Shown: positions 53,189 to 62,744, counted from the first letter of the stretch. The stretch: DNA of 64,000 nucleotides from CALJXB01 sp965225935 (GCA_965225935.1 CBDDCC010000011.1:271791-335790), one strand, 5' to 3'. A program made the numbers and translations. Notes: a model not told the origin generated them from the sequence alone.

Positions 53189-53860
53189 ATGACGGACAGC
53201 ACCCATCTCGAGAGCGACGGCATCTGGTGTCGGGCGGGGCGAGACCACGGGGCCGGCTGGGAGGGCGACGGCGGGTCGCCGCGCCGGCCGGCCCTCTTCC
53301 TCGACCGGGACGGGGTGGTGGTGGAGGAGGTGCATTTCCTCCACCGGCCCCAGGACGTGCGGCTGCTGCCCGGAGCGGCCGGGATCATCCTCGAGGCCCG
53401 GTCGCGGGGGTGCTCGGTGGTGCTGACCACCAACCAGTCGGGCATCGCCCGCGGGCTCTTCGGCTGGCCCGCCTTCGAGGAGACCCAGGACGAGATCGAG
53501 GCCAGGTTGGCGGCCGAGGGGGCCGGCTTCGACCTGGTGCTGGCCTGTCCCTTCCATCCGGACGGCAAGCCGCCCTACGGCCGGGAGCACGACTGCCGGA
53601 AGCCCCAGCCGGGCATGCTGCTGAGGGCCGCCGAGCGCCTTGGCGTCGACCTCTCAACATCCTGGGTTGTGGGAGACCGGGCCCGCGACCTGGAAGCCGG
53701 ACTGAGGGCCGGCTGCGCGGGCGGCCTGCACGTGCTGAGCGGCCACGGCGAAGGCGAGCGGCAGGCCGCAGCCGCCCTCACCACCGGCGCCTTTCAGGTC
53801 CGCTTCGGCCGGGACCTGCGGGACGCCGCACACCTCCCAATTCTTGCGCGGCGGCCCTAG
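53189..53860 (+). CDS. gmhB: HAD-IIIA heptose 1,7-bisphosphate phosphatase, GmhB-like
   Basis: A 223-residue HAD subclass III phosphatase. Nucleophile and acid D39 and D41 (LFLDRDGVVVEE), motif II TTNQSGIARG, the CPFHPDGKPPYGREHDCRKPQPGM region with Cys/His ligands for zinc as in GmhB, and VVGDRARDLEAG. It removes the C7 phosphate in ADP- or GDP-heptose synthesis. An N-terminal extension of about 33 residues precedes the domain. It completes a heptose set with the kinase/transferase fusion and GmhA-like isomerase. Confidence 0.88.
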   Translation: MTDSTHLESDGIWCRAGRDHGAGWEGDGGSPRRPALFLDRDGVVVEEVHFLHRPQDVRLLPGAAGIILEARSRGCSVVLTTNQSGIARGLFGWPAFEETQDEIEARLAAEGAGFDLVLACPFHPDGKPPYGREHDCRKPQPGMLLRAAERLGVDLSTSWVVGDRARDLEAGLRAGCAGGLHVLSGHGEGERQAAAALTTGAFQVRFGRDLRDAAHLPILARRP

Positions 53861-54395
53861 GAGGCGGCCGCCAGGTGGGTCTGCCGGACCGCTCCGGCAC
53901 CCCCGCACGGCGTCCGGTCCGCACGGGCCAGGCCTCACGCACGGCCCGGCCGGCCGCGTTGACAAGGCCGCTGCGGGGTGTCTCAATGGTTTGAAAATAA
54001 AGGGCTGGTCGAGGGGTACGGCACCTCGGAGGCTTGGCCGTTGCAGGACAGAGGAGAAGTCTGGAAGGTTGACACAGCGCCGTTTCGGTTTACTCCGGCC
54101 TTGGTGCGCAAGCAAATCCGGAGCATGGGTTTGACAGGCGGGTGGATCGCCGCTGGGAAAACCGATTGGACGCGCGACCTTGGCAGCGCCTGCCCGCGGG
54201 ACCGCTTGGACGGTCCGTGGAAGCTCACCTCAACTTTGCGGTTCAGGAAGGGTTCGGAGCGAGACCGGCCCACGGCCGCGGATCGGCGGTTCCCGGTGGG
54301 CGCCGGCAACTGCGAGTTTCGTCCCCGGGGCAGGGCGCCTGCCGACCGGTCGCCGTTCTCGGGAGACCACTTGGCCAAAAGGGAGATTCAAGAAG
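53861..54395. other. Long intergenic region
   Basis: 535 bp without a supported gene. TTGACA occurs at 53959 (17 bp before CTCAAT), at 54069 and near 54131, but none has a clear TATAAT-like box, so promoters are only possible. The stretch 53860-53955 is very GC-rich. A purine-rich site (GGGAGATTCAAGA) just before 54396 serves the solute-binding protein gene. Confidence 0.4.
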
Positions 54396-55514
54396 ATGGA
54401 AGCCAGTGAACTGAAGGATCAGCTAATGTCCGGCAGGATGAGCCGCCGGGAATTCAAGAAGGCCCTGGCCTCGTTCGGCCTGGGCCTTTTCGCCGTTCCC
54501 CTGGTGGCAAGGCACGGGCTGGCCGACACCGAGGATCACCCGGTGATCTTCACCTGGGAAGGCTACGAGGAGCCCGGCCTGCACGAACACTATCTGGCCA
54601 AGCACGGCGAGAGCCCGAACTTCACCTTCTTCGGCGACGAGGACGAAGCCTTCGCGAAGATCCGCGCCGGCTTCTCTCCCGATATCGTCATGCCCTGCTC
54701 CTACAAGGTGGCAATCTGGCGCGATGCCGGCGTCATCCAGCCCATCGACGACTCTCGGCTCAGCAACTTCGGCGACACCATCCCGAGCCTGAAGAACGTG
54801 CCGGGCATGATCGCCGAGGGCAAGCGCTACTGGGTCTGCATGGACTGGGGCCAGACCTCGATCACCTACCGCGCCGACATGGTGGACCTAAAGGAGGAAT
54901 CCTGGGGGCTCTTGTGGGACAAGCGCTACCGGGGCCGCCTGTCGATGATGGACAGCCTGATCGACGGCGTCATGGTCGCGGCCATCTACGGCGGCGCCTC
55001 CGATCCCTTCAACATGACCCAGCAGGAGGTCGCGAAGACCAGGGAGCTTTTGCGCGAGCAGCTGCCGCTGCTGCGTTACTACGCGAACAGCCCGACGGAC
55101 ATCGAGAACGCCCTGGCCTCAGGCGAGCTGGTGGCCGGCGTCACCTGGAACGACTCCTACACTCGCTTGAGAGAATCGGGCATCCCGGTGAAGTTCATGA
55201 AGCCAAAGGAAGGCGCAATGACGTGGACCTGCGGTATCTGCCTCACCTCCAAAGCCGACCCGGCCAAGCTGGACAAGGCCTACGATGCCATCGATGCGCT
55301 TCTTTCGCCGGAGGCCGGGGCGTACGAGATCGTGGAGTTCGGGTTCGGCCATGCCAACGAGAAGACATACGCCCTCGTGGACGAGGAAACCTTGGCCGCC
55401 CGAGGTCTGTCGCGTAACCCGGACGACCTGATCAGCTCCGGCATCTTCCAGGAACCGATCGGCAACGAGCCCGAGCTTCAGACCATGTTCGAGGAAGTCA
55501 AGACGGGCGCCTAG
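54396..55514 (+). CDS. Polyamine-type ABC transporter, substrate-binding protein (PotD/PotF-like)
   Basis: A 372-residue extracellular solute-binding protein with a twin-arginine-type signal (MSRREFKKALASFGLGLFAVPLVA, residues about 14-37), so it is probably exported by Tat. The spermidine/putrescine family elements are FTWEGYEEPGL, DIVMPCSYKVAIWRDAGVIQPID and WGLLWDKRYRGRLSMMDS. ATG at 54396 (MEASELKDQ) is selected because the upstream frame lacks family features. First gene of a four-gene ABC operon. Confidence 0.92.
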   Translation: MEASELKDQLMSGRMSRREFKKALASFGLGLFAVPLVARHGLADTEDHPVIFTWEGYEEPGLHEHYLAKHGESPNFTFFGDEDEAFAKIRAGFSPDIVMPCSYKVAIWRDAGVIQPIDDSRLSNFGDTIPSLKNVPGMIAEGKRYWVCMDWGQTSITYRADMVDLKEESWGLLWDKRYRGRLSMMDSLIDGVMVAAIYGGASDPFNMTQQEVAKTRELLREQLPLLRYYANSPTDIENALASGELVAGVTWNDSYTRLRESGIPVKFMKPKEGAMTWTCGICLTSKADPAKLDKAYDAIDALLSPEAGAYEIVEFGFGHANEKTYALVDEETLAARGLSRNPDDLISSGIFQEPIGNEPELQTMFEEVKTGA

Positions 55515-55683
55515 GCGGCGCCGAGGTTTGGACTGTCTCCGCCCGGCGGTCCGCTCCTGCCGCGGCGCCGGGCGGCCGGTCCTGTGCCGATGGACGTTGC
55601 AGGGGTTCGAAATCTCGCGAAGGAGCCGGAGGGGATCGTGAGCTGTCCAGCGGACCGGCATTCGGTCGAGGTGAAGCGGTTGG

Positions 55684-56619
55684 ATGGCTGACCGGGCCGA
55701 AGCGGCACCGGCGCAGCTGAAGGCGCCGCGGCTCGGGCTGGTCGGCCGTATCCGCGCGGCCGCCATGCGTCACGAGCCGCTCAGGGGCTATGCCCTGCTT
55801 TCGCCGACCCTCCTGTGGATGATCGTGGCGCTCGCCATGCCGCTGGCGGTGCTGCTGACCCTCAGCTTCTGGACCCAGAACTACCTTGAGTTCGACAGGA
55901 CCTTCTCCCTCAACAACTACGTGGTCTTCTTCGAGAAGCCGATCTACGCGAAGCTGCTCTGGAAATCGATGAAGATCTCCGGCGCGGTCACCATCGCGAC
56001 GGTGCTGCTGGCCTATCCGGCGGCCTACTTCATCGCCTTCAAGGTGAAGAGGAACAAGTTGGTTTGGCTGATCCTGATCACCGTGCCTTTCTGGACAAGC
56101 TATCTCCTCAGGGTCTTCGCCTGGAAGGTGGTGCTGGGATACAACGGCGTGATCAACTCCGGCCTGATGACGCTGGGGATCCTCGACGAGCCGCTGGAGT
56201 TCCTGCTCTACAATCCGACGGCGGTGGTCATCACCCTCGCCCATGCCTGGGCGGCCTTCGCCATCCTGCCGCTCTACGTCTCGCTGGAGAAGATCGACCG
56301 CTCCCTGCTGGAGGCGGCGGCGGACCTCGGCGAGGGACCGGTCATGAGCTTCTTCCGGGTGACCCTGCCGCTTTCCATGCCTGGCGTCATCGCTTCCAGC
56401 CTGCTGGTCTTCATTCCGACGGTGGGCGACTACGTGACGCCCAATCTCGTGGGCGGCCCCACCGGCATCATGATCGGCAACATCGTCGCCTCTCTCTTCG
56501 GCAAGGCCAACAACTGGCCCCTCGGGGCGGCGACGGCGATCATGTCCATGCTGTTCATCACGCTCCTGGTCTGCGCCTTCCTCTGGCTGACCAAGCAGGT
56601 GCGGGAGCGGGTGGCATGA
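55684..56619 (+). CDS. Polyamine-type ABC transporter permease (PotB-like)
   Basis: A 311-residue inner-membrane permease with about six segments (first near LLSPTLLWMIVALAMPLAVLL). The EAA loop EAAADLGEGPVMSFFRVTLPLSMPG binds the ATPase. GDYVTPNLVGG is a PotB-type motif. 170 bp after the binding protein gene. Its stop overlaps the next permease start (ATGA). Confidence 0.92.
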   Translation: MADRAEAAPAQLKAPRLGLVGRIRAAAMRHEPLRGYALLSPTLLWMIVALAMPLAVLLTLSFWTQNYLEFDRTFSLNNYVVFFEKPIYAKLLWKSMKISGAVTIATVLLAYPAAYFIAFKVKRNKLVWLILITVPFWTSYLLRVFAWKVVLGYNGVINSGLMTLGILDEPLEFLLYNPTAVVITLAHAWAAFAILPLYVSLEKIDRSLLEAAADLGEGPVMSFFRVTLPLSMPGVIASSLLVFIPTVGDYVTPNLVGGPTGIMIGNIVASLFGKANNWPLGAATAIMSMLFITLLVCAFLWLTKQVRERVA

Positions 56620-57434
56620 GGAGCTGGACCCAAAAGCGCGACGCCTTCGGCGGCCTCGGCCTCTACACCGTCATCTATCTCGCCTTCATCTACGGGCCCG
56701 TCCTAGTGCTGCCGATCTTCTCCTTCAACGATGCGATCTACGTCGCCTTCCCGCTGAAGGGCTTCACCCTCCAGTGGTACGAGGAGATGATCAACAATCC
56801 GGGCATGCTGGCCGCCCTGGGCAACAGCCTCAAGGTCGGCGCGATCGTGGCGCTCGCCAGCACCATCTTCGGCACCCTGGCCGCCAAGGCGGTGACCCGC
56901 TACCGCATGCCCGGCCGGGGGCCGGTGGTCGGCTTCATCATGCTGCCCCTGGTGATTCCCGAGATCATCATGGGCATCGCCCTCCTGGTGCTGGCGAGCA
57001 CCGGCGGAATTCCTCTCAGCCTCTACACCATCGGCGCCGGGCATCTGCTGCTCTGCATTCCCTTCTCGATGGTGGTGATGATTTCGCGCCTCGAGGGCTT
57101 CGACAAGCACCTGGAAGAGGCCGCGCTCGACCTCGGCGAGAACCCCTGGTGGACTTTCTGGCGGGTGACCTTTCCGCTCGTCATCCCCGGCCTGATCGCG
57201 AGCTTGCTGCTCACCTTCACCATCTCCTTCGACGAGTTCATCCTGGCCTTTTTCCTGGCGGGCACGGACGTCACTTTGCCGGTTTTCATCTGGAGCCAGC
57301 TGCGCTTTCCGCAGAAGCTGCCGGGGGTGCTGGCGCTGGGCGCCACGATCCTGACCGTCACCTTCGTTCTGATCACTTTCGCCGAGTGGCTCCGCCGGCG
57401 GGGCGGTCAGGCCAACGGCGGCGGAGGACTGTAG
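56616..57434 (+). CDS. Polyamine-type ABC transporter permease (PotC-like)
   Basis: A 272-residue second permease: membrane segments from YTVIYLAFIYGPVLVLPIFSF, EAA loop EEAALDLGENPWWTFWRVTFPLVIPG, and the PotC-type FTISFDEFILAFFLAG. The ATG at 56616 overlaps the previous stop by 4 bp. One base separates its TAG from the TTG of the ATPase gene. Confidence 0.92.
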   Translation: MRSWTQKRDAFGGLGLYTVIYLAFIYGPVLVLPIFSFNDAIYVAFPLKGFTLQWYEEMINNPGMLAALGNSLKVGAIVALASTIFGTLAAKAVTRYRMPGRGPVVGFIMLPLVIPEIIMGIALLVLASTGGIPLSLYTIGAGHLLLCIPFSMVVMISRLEGFDKHLEEAALDLGENPWWTFWRVTFPLVIPGLIASLLLTFTISFDEFILAFFLAGTDVTLPVFIWSQLRFPQKLPGVLALGATILTVTFVLITFAEWLRRRGGQANGGGGL

Positions 57435-57435
57435 C

Positions 57436-58536
57436 TTGAGCGAGCAGGCCATCATCTCGATCCGCGAGGTCTCCAAGCGGTTCGCCGGGGTGCGGGCGGT
57501 CAACGACGTGAGCCTCGACATCCGGCGCGGCGAGTTCTTCTCGCTGCTGGGGCCGTCGGGCTGCGGCAAGACCACGCTGCTGCGCATGCTGGCCGGCTTC
57601 GAGGCACCGACCAGCGGCGAGATCTTCATCGACGAGCAGCCCATGTCGGCTATTCCGCCTCACCGGCGGCCGGTCAACATGGTGTTCCAGAACTACGCCA
57701 TCTTTCCGCACCTGGACGTGCGCGGGAACATCGCCTTCGGCATGCGCAAATCCGGCCTCTCCAAGGACGAGCTGAACGCCCGGGTGGACGAGATGCTGGA
57801 GCTGATCAAGCTGCCGGGCTATGCCAGCCGGGGCGCCACCCAGCTCTCCGGCGGCGAGCGGCAGCGGGTGGCGCTGGCCCGCGCCCTCATCAAGCAGCCC
57901 AAGGTGCTGCTGCTCGATGAGCCGCTCGGCGCCCTCGACAAGAAGCTGCGCGAGCAGATGCAGCTCGAGCTGCGCGCCCTGCAGAAGAGCGTCGGCATCA
58001 CCTTCGTTTTCGTCACTCACGACCAGGAAGAGGCGCTCACCATGTCGGACCGGGTCGCCGTCATGTCGAAGGGCCAGGTGCTGCAGGTCGAGGAACCCAT
58101 GGGGCTCTACGAGCGACCGACGACGCGGTTCGTGGCCGACTTCATCGGCACCATGAACTTCTTCGACGGCTCGGTCCGGGAGGCCGGCAACGGCACGGCG
58201 ACCATCGATGCGGGGCCGCTCGGCGAGGTGCGGGCCGCGACCGGCGGCCAGTTGCCGGGGGTCGGCTCCCCGATCGTGGTCGCCATCCGGCCGGAGAAGC
58301 TGCGCCTCTCTTTCGAGGCCACGGGCGAGACGGCGAACGCGGTCGAGGGTCGCATGGGACCGGCGGCTTATCTCGGCGACCGCAGCCACCTCTACGTCCA
58401 CATTCCCGGGCGCGACGAGCCGGTGGCCGTGGCCATGCAGAACGCCGGACGCTCGGCCGTCGGCATCGATCAGGCCGATCAGCCGGTCTGGCTGAGCTGG
58501 CCCAATGAGGCCGTCGTCCTTCTCGCGGCCGACTGA
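57436..58536 (+). CDS. Polyamine-type ABC transporter ATPase (PotA-like)
   Basis: A 366-residue ABC ATPase. Walker A GPSGCGKTTLL (about residue 38), Q-loop region VFQNYAIFPHL, signature LSGGERQRVALARAL, Walker B VLLLDEPLGALD and the switch His in FVTHDQEEA. A C-terminal TOBE-type regulatory domain follows (about 240-366). TTG start at 57436, directly after the previous stop. It energises the two permeases. Order here is binding protein, two permeases, ATPase, whereas the E. coli potABCD order starts with the ATPase. Confidence 0.94.
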   Translation: MSEQAIISIREVSKRFAGVRAVNDVSLDIRRGEFFSLLGPSGCGKTTLLRMLAGFEAPTSGEIFIDEQPMSAIPPHRRPVNMVFQNYAIFPHLDVRGNIAFGMRKSGLSKDELNARVDEMLELIKLPGYASRGATQLSGGERQRVALARALIKQPKVLLLDEPLGALDKKLREQMQLELRALQKSVGITFVFVTHDQEEALTMSDRVAVMSKGQVLQVEEPMGLYERPTTRFVADFIGTMNFFDGSVREAGNGTATIDAGPLGEVRAATGGQLPGVGSPIVVAIRPEKLRLSFEATGETANAVEGRMGPAAYLGDRSHLYVHIPGRDEPVAVAMQNAGRSAVGIDQADQPVWLSWPNEAVVLLAAD

Positions 58537-58670
58537 CCAGGCGCCGATTCCGTTCCGGCGCCGGACCAATACACCCGGTTTCCAGTCGCGGCCGGGTGCG
58601 CCTTCCGACGAAAAGCTTTATACTGAAGAGGGTTGGGCCGCCGCCCGGGGATGGAGGACGTGCGAGGGGC

Positions 58671-59447
58671 ATGGTGCTGACAGAGGCAGGCGGCGCGGAT
58701 AGGGGGCGGTTGCTCGTCGTTCTGCGGGACAGGCTGCTACGCGAGGCGCTCGCCATGGCGCTGGCCGCGCTCGGCCACCGGATCTCGGAATTCGACGCGG
58801 CGGCCGATGCGCTTGCTTACATCGAGGAAGGTGGGCCCTGCGATGGCCTGCTGATCGACGGCGCCCTGGCAGGCGAGGTCGACGATCCTCTGGCGCGGCT
58901 GCACGCCGCGCGCTGTGTGGTCCCAGTGATGGTCTTGAGCCGGCCGGGGGAAACCCGGCGGGCGGTCGAGCGCTGGAACGCGGTCGGCGTGGCGGATCCC
59001 AATCAGCCGGTCGCCGCCCTCGCAGCCACCTTGTCCAAGGCCATGTCGGCCGGGTCCCTGCTGGCCGCTGGCGCGCAGACGGCGGCCTTCATGAGCCGGG
59101 GGCCGCTCAGCGTCGGGGCGGCGGGCGGCGTCTTCTGGAAGGGCAGCCGCCTCGACCTCGACGAGACCGAGCGGGCCTTGCTGAGCGCCATGACGGCAGA
59201 GCCGGGCACCAGCCTGACCTACCAGCGAGCCCGGGCGGTCCTGGCCTCGCTCGACGAGGCAGAGCCGGAAGGGGAGGCGACGGGCCAGGATCAGGGCGAG
59301 ATCGACCCGGAGCGGATCAGGACCCTGATACGGCGCCTCAGGAAGAAGTTCCGCGAGGTCGACCCGGACTTCGACCACATCGTCCTGGTGCCGGGCCGCG
59401 GCTACTGCTGGCGCGAGGCCTCGGAGCGGCCCACCGAACTGGTATGA
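58671..59447 (+). CDS. Degenerate response regulator with OmpR-type winged helix
   Basis: A 258-residue protein. Residues about 13-125 have the receiver layout (RLLVVLRDRLLREALAMALAALGH, LLIDGAL), but the acidic pair normally following strand 1 is replaced by L-R-D, so phosphorylation may be lost even though the strand-3 Asp remains. The C-terminal winged helix matches OmpR/PhoB ends (PERIRTLIRRLRKKFREVDPDFDHIVLVPGRGYCW). TATACT at 58619-58624 is a possible -10 box and would place the transcript start before the ATG at 58671. No histidine kinase gene is nearby. Confidence 0.72.
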   Translation: MVLTEAGGADRGRLLVVLRDRLLREALAMALAALGHRISEFDAAADALAYIEEGGPCDGLLIDGALAGEVDDPLARLHAARCVVPVMVLSRPGETRRAVERWNAVGVADPNQPVAALAATLSKAMSAGSLLAAGAQTAAFMSRGPLSVGAAGGVFWKGSRLDLDETERALLSAMTAEPGTSLTYQRARAVLASLDEAEPEGEATGQDQGEIDPERIRTLIRRLRKKFREVDPDFDHIVLVPGRGYCWREASERPTELV

Positions 59448-59466
59448 CGGGTACGCCGGTCGGGCC

Positions 59467-60816
59467 TCAGGTCTCCGAGACCGCCCGCAGGATGCGGGGG
59501 TAGTAGGCCCCCAAGGTGACGGCCCGGGCGGCCATCAGGATCATGAAGCTGAGCCAGAGCCCGTGGTTGCCGAGGGCGGGGATCAGCAGCCAGCAGGCGG
59601 CCAGATAGATGGCGACCGAAAGCAGCATGGCGTTGCGCATCTCGGCGCTGCGGGTGGTGCCGATGAAGATCCCATCGAGCTGGAAGCCCCAGACCGAGAC
59701 CAGCGGAGTCAAGACGACCCAAGGCAGATAGGCGGCGGCGGTCGTCCGCACCTCCGGGATGTCGGAGAAGAGGGCGACGATGGGCGGGCCCGCCAGCCAG
59801 AAGATCAGGCAGGCCAGCAGCGCGAAGCCGAGCGCCCAGAGAGTCGAGACCTTGACCGCCTGCTGGAAATCCGCCCGGGAGCCGCGGCCGAGCGCGGCCC
59901 CGGCCAGGACCTCGACGGCGTGGGCGAAGCCGTCGAGGGCATAGGCGGCCACATGCTGGAACTGCAGCAGGACGGCGTTCGCCGCCAGCACCAGGTCCCC
60001 CATCTCGGCACCGCGCGCCGTGAAGTAGGCGTAGCCGAAGACCAGGCAGAGGGTGCGGATCAGGATGTTGGCGTTTACCCGGAAGAGGGCCAGGAGCCGG
60101 CCCCGGTCGGCCAGACGCGACCAGGCGAGCGGCAGGTCACGGCCGAGCAGGTCGGCGCGGGCGAAGACGAGCCCGAGGCCGACGCCGGCGATCTGGGCCA
60201 GCAGCGTGGCGAGTGCGACGCCCTCGATGCCCCAGCCGAAGCCGACCACGAACAGCAGATCGAGGGCGATGTTCGTGCCGTTGAGCACGAGCTGGAGGAC
60301 GAGCACGAGGGAGGCCCGCTGGCGCCCCAGGAGCCAGCCGAGGAGCACGTAGTTGACGAGGGCGAAGGGCGCGCTCCAAATCCGCACCCCGTAGTAAGCC
60401 CAGGCCAGGCCTTCGACCGCCGGGCTCGCCTCCATGAAGGAGAAGGCGATCCGGATGATCGGCAACTGCAGAAGGATCAGCAGGGTGCCGAGGGCCAGGG
60501 CGATGGCGAGGCCGCGCAGCAGGATCGCCCGGACCTCCGCCCTGTCGCGCGCGCCGACGGACTGGGCGGTGAAGCCCGCCGTGCTCATCTGCAAGAACCC
60601 GAAGCCCCAGAACAGGAAGTCGAAGATCAGGGCGCCGACCGCGACGCCGCCGATATAGGCCGGGTCGGGTAGATGCCCCATGACCGCCGTATCGACGGCG
60701 CCCAGCAGGGGAGTCGAAATGTTTGCCAGGATAATAGGGCCGGCCAGGCTCCAGACCCGGGCGTTCCACTGGCCGTGGGGATCGCCCGCCAAGCTGCCGG
60801 AAGAAGGGGCGGTCAC
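59467..60816 (-). CDS. MATE-family efflux transporter
   Basis: A 449-residue multidrug/toxin exporter with twelve membrane segments: opening GQWNARVWSLAGPIILANISTPLLGAVDTAVMG, QMSTAGFTAQSVGARDRAEV and a repeated second half (LQFQHVAAYALDGFAHAVEVLAGAALGRG). The start is a GTG at 60816, since the preceding frame is still open but has no start before the GGT gene stop. Located 29 bp after the GGT-family gene on the same strand. Confidence 0.9.
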   Translation of the reverse strand: MTAPSSGSLAGDPHGQWNARVWSLAGPIILANISTPLLGAVDTAVMGHLPDPAYIGGVAVGALIFDFLFWGFGFLQMSTAGFTAQSVGARDRAEVRAILLRGLAIALALGTLLILLQLPIIRIAFSFMEASPAVEGLAWAYYGVRIWSAPFALVNYVLLGWLLGRQRASLVLVLQLVLNGTNIALDLLFVVGFGWGIEGVALATLLAQIAGVGLGLVFARADLLGRDLPLAWSRLADRGRLLALFRVNANILIRTLCLVFGYAYFTARGAEMGDLVLAANAVLLQFQHVAAYALDGFAHAVEVLAGAALGRGSRADFQQAVKVSTLWALGFALLACLIFWLAGPPIVALFSDIPEVRTTAAAYLPWVVLTPLVSVWGFQLDGIFIGTTRSAEMRNAMLLSVAIYLAACWLLIPALGNHGLWLSFMILMAARAVTLGAYYPRILRAVSET

Positions 60817-60845
60817 CGACGGCGGCGCTTCCTGCGGATAGGCCC

Positions 60846-62630
60846 TTACCTTCCGACCGCGTAGCCCTGCATGACGCGGGGGTTGGCTGCCGCCTTCAAC
60901 AGGTCGCCGTCCTTGACCGCCGCCGATAGCCGGCCGAGGGACCAGTCTTCCGCAAGATCCATCCGATGACCGCGCCTTGCCAGCTCCTCCAACGTGGCTT
61001 GCGGGAAGCGGCTCTCGATGGTCAGGGAACCGAGATCGGCCGCCCGCGGCCAGAAGGAGCTCGGCAAGTGATCGGTCTGGAAGGCCGGCGCGTCGATCGC
61101 CTCCTGCAGGTTCATGCCGTGGTGCAGGTGGCGCAGGACGAAGGTCATGGTCCACTGGTCCTGGTAATCCCCGCCAGGCGTGCCGAAGACCATGTAGGGC
61201 TCGCCGTCGCGCAGGACGAGATTCACCGAGAGGGTCGTGCGCGGACGCTTGCCCGGAGCGAGGCTGGCGGGCTGGCCCTCCTCCAGCCAGAACATCTGGC
61301 CCCGCGTGTTGAGGCAGAAGCCGAGCTCCGGAATCACGGGAGAGGCGTGCAGCCAGCCGCCCGAAGGCGTTGCCGAGACCATATTGCCGTGGCGGTCGAT
61401 CACGTCCAGGTGGCAGGTGTCGCCGCTGGCGTCGTCGGCCTTCACGGTGGGCTCGCCAGCGCCGAGGGCCGCTTCCTCGATGTGCTGGCGGCGAGCCGCC
61501 GCCGCGGCATCGACCGTGCCGCCGTAGCCTGGGATCTGGCCCGGCCTGAGCTCCAGCGAGGCCTCTTGCGAGATCAGGTCCCGGCGAGCTGCGTTGTAGT
61601 CCGCCGACAGCAGCCGCTCGAGGGGCACCTCGACGAAGTCCGGGTCGCCGTAGTAGGCCTCCCGGTCGGCGAAGGCGAGCTTGGCCGCCTCGACCTCCAG
61701 ATGGACGAAGTCGGGCCCGAGGGGATCGAGGGCGGCGAGGTCGCTGGAAGCGAGCAGGGCCAACTGCTGCAGGAAGACCGGCCCCTGGCCCCAGGGTCCC
61801 GTCTTGCAGAAGGTGTAGCCCCAACAGTCGAAGCTGACCGGTGCCTCGTAGCTCGCCTGCCAGTTGGCCATGTCGTCGGCTGTGAGGACGCCCCGGTGGC
61901 GCTCGCCGGAGGTATCCATCAGCGCGTTGCTGCGGCAGAAGCCCTCGACGGCCTCGGCGACGAAGCCGCGGTACCAGGCCGCCCGTGCCGCCTCGATCTG
62001 GTCCTCGCGGTCGCGGCCCTTGGCCTCCGCCTCGGCGACGAGCCGCTGGTAGGTCGCGGCCAAGGTGGCGTTGCGGAAGCGGCTGCCCGCTGCCGGGACC
62101 GCGCCGCCCGGCAGATAGACCTCGGCCGAGGTCGGCCATTCCCGCTCGAACAGCGTCCTGACGCCGGCGATGGCCTCGCAGATGTTCGGCACCAGGGGAT
62201 AGCCGCCGCCAGCGTAGTGGATGGCGTAGTCCAGCACCTCGCGGGGACGGAGCGTGCCGCGGTCGCGGAGCAGCAGCATCCAGGCGTCGAAGGAGCCGGG
62301 TACCACCGTAGCCAGTAGGCCGCTGCCCGGCACGAGGTCGAGGCCGAGGCCCCGGTAGTGCTCGATGGTGGCGGCGGCGGGCGCCACGCCCTGGCCGCAG
62401 ACCACCTGGCGCTCGCCGCTCTTCGCGTCGTGAAAGATGATCGGCACCTCGCCGCCCGGCCCGTTCAGGTGGGGCTCCACAACCTGGAGCACGAAGCCGG
62501 CCGCCACCGCCGCGTCGAAGGCGTTGCCGCCGCGCTCCAGCACCGCCATGCCGGCGGCGGAGGCGAGCCAGTGGGTCGAGGCGACAACGCCGAAGGTGCC
62601 CTGGATCTCCGGGCGGGTCGTGAAGCTCAT
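60846..62630 (-). CDS. Gamma-glutamyltransferase-family protein
   Basis: A 594-residue Ntn-hydrolase of the GGT family. The autocleavage/nucleophile Thr is T405 (GDTCHLDVIDRHGNMVSATPSGGW), the typical position. The N-terminal GVVASTHWLASAAGMAVLERGGNAFDAAVAAGFVLQVVEPH and PGGEVPIIFHD are family marks. There is no signal peptide, so it probably works in the cytoplasm, unlike periplasmic E. coli Ggt. It might act on glutathione-like or N-acyl compounds. It is divergent from a LysR gene. Confidence 0.92.
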   Translation of the reverse strand: MSFTTRPEIQGTFGVVASTHWLASAAGMAVLERGGNAFDAAVAAGFVLQVVEPHLNGPGGEVPIIFHDAKSGERQVVCGQGVAPAAATIEHYRGLGLDLVPGSGLLATVVPGSFDAWMLLLRDRGTLRPREVLDYAIHYAGGGYPLVPNICEAIAGVRTLFEREWPTSAEVYLPGGAVPAAGSRFRNATLAATYQRLVAEAEAKGRDREDQIEAARAAWYRGFVAEAVEGFCRSNALMDTSGERHRGVLTADDMANWQASYEAPVSFDCWGYTFCKTGPWGQGPVFLQQLALLASSDLAALDPLGPDFVHLEVEAAKLAFADREAYYGDPDFVEVPLERLLSADYNAARRDLISQEASLELRPGQIPGYGGTVDAAAAARRQHIEEAALGAGEPTVKADDASGDTCHLDVIDRHGNMVSATPSGGWLHASPVIPELGFCLNTRGQMFWLEEGQPASLAPGKRPRTTLSVNLVLRDGEPYMVFGTPGGDYQDQWTMTFVLRHLHHGMNLQEAIDAPAFQTDHLPSSFWPRAADLGSLTIESRFPQATLEELARRGHRMDLAEDWSLGRLSAAVKDGDLLKAAANPRVMQGYAVGR

Positions 62631-62731
62631 GTCAGGTCGGGGTCCCGTCTGTCATGGGAGAACATCACTCTGTCGAGACGCCGTCAAGGCGCTGCAGTGA
62701 TAGGTTAGCCTATACATTTCTGTTGTGAATT

Positions 62732-62744
62732 TGCCAATTTGGCA
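62732..62744. promoter_or_regulatory. LysR-box-like palindrome (T-N11-A)
   Basis: TGCCAA, central T, TTGGCA: perfect arms with the T-N11-A spacing of LysR operators. It lies 44 bp before the LysR start and about 100 bp before the GGT-family start. A second partial palindrome, ATAGG/CCTAT, is at 62699-62712. Confidence 0.55.

Noticed and set aside
53959..54136. Three TTGACA boxes as promoters of the polyamine operon
   Set aside because: None has a convincing -10 box at 16-18 bp; listed only as possible.
53978..54409. Small open frame before the solute-binding protein gene
   Set aside because: No ribosome site, no family pattern, and it overlaps the true start region of the next gene.
59467..62139. 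Apparent 890-residue fusion of a GGT-shadow region and the MATE protein
   Set aside because: The upstream half is the GGT gene read in another frame; the MATE gene has its own GTG start at 60816.
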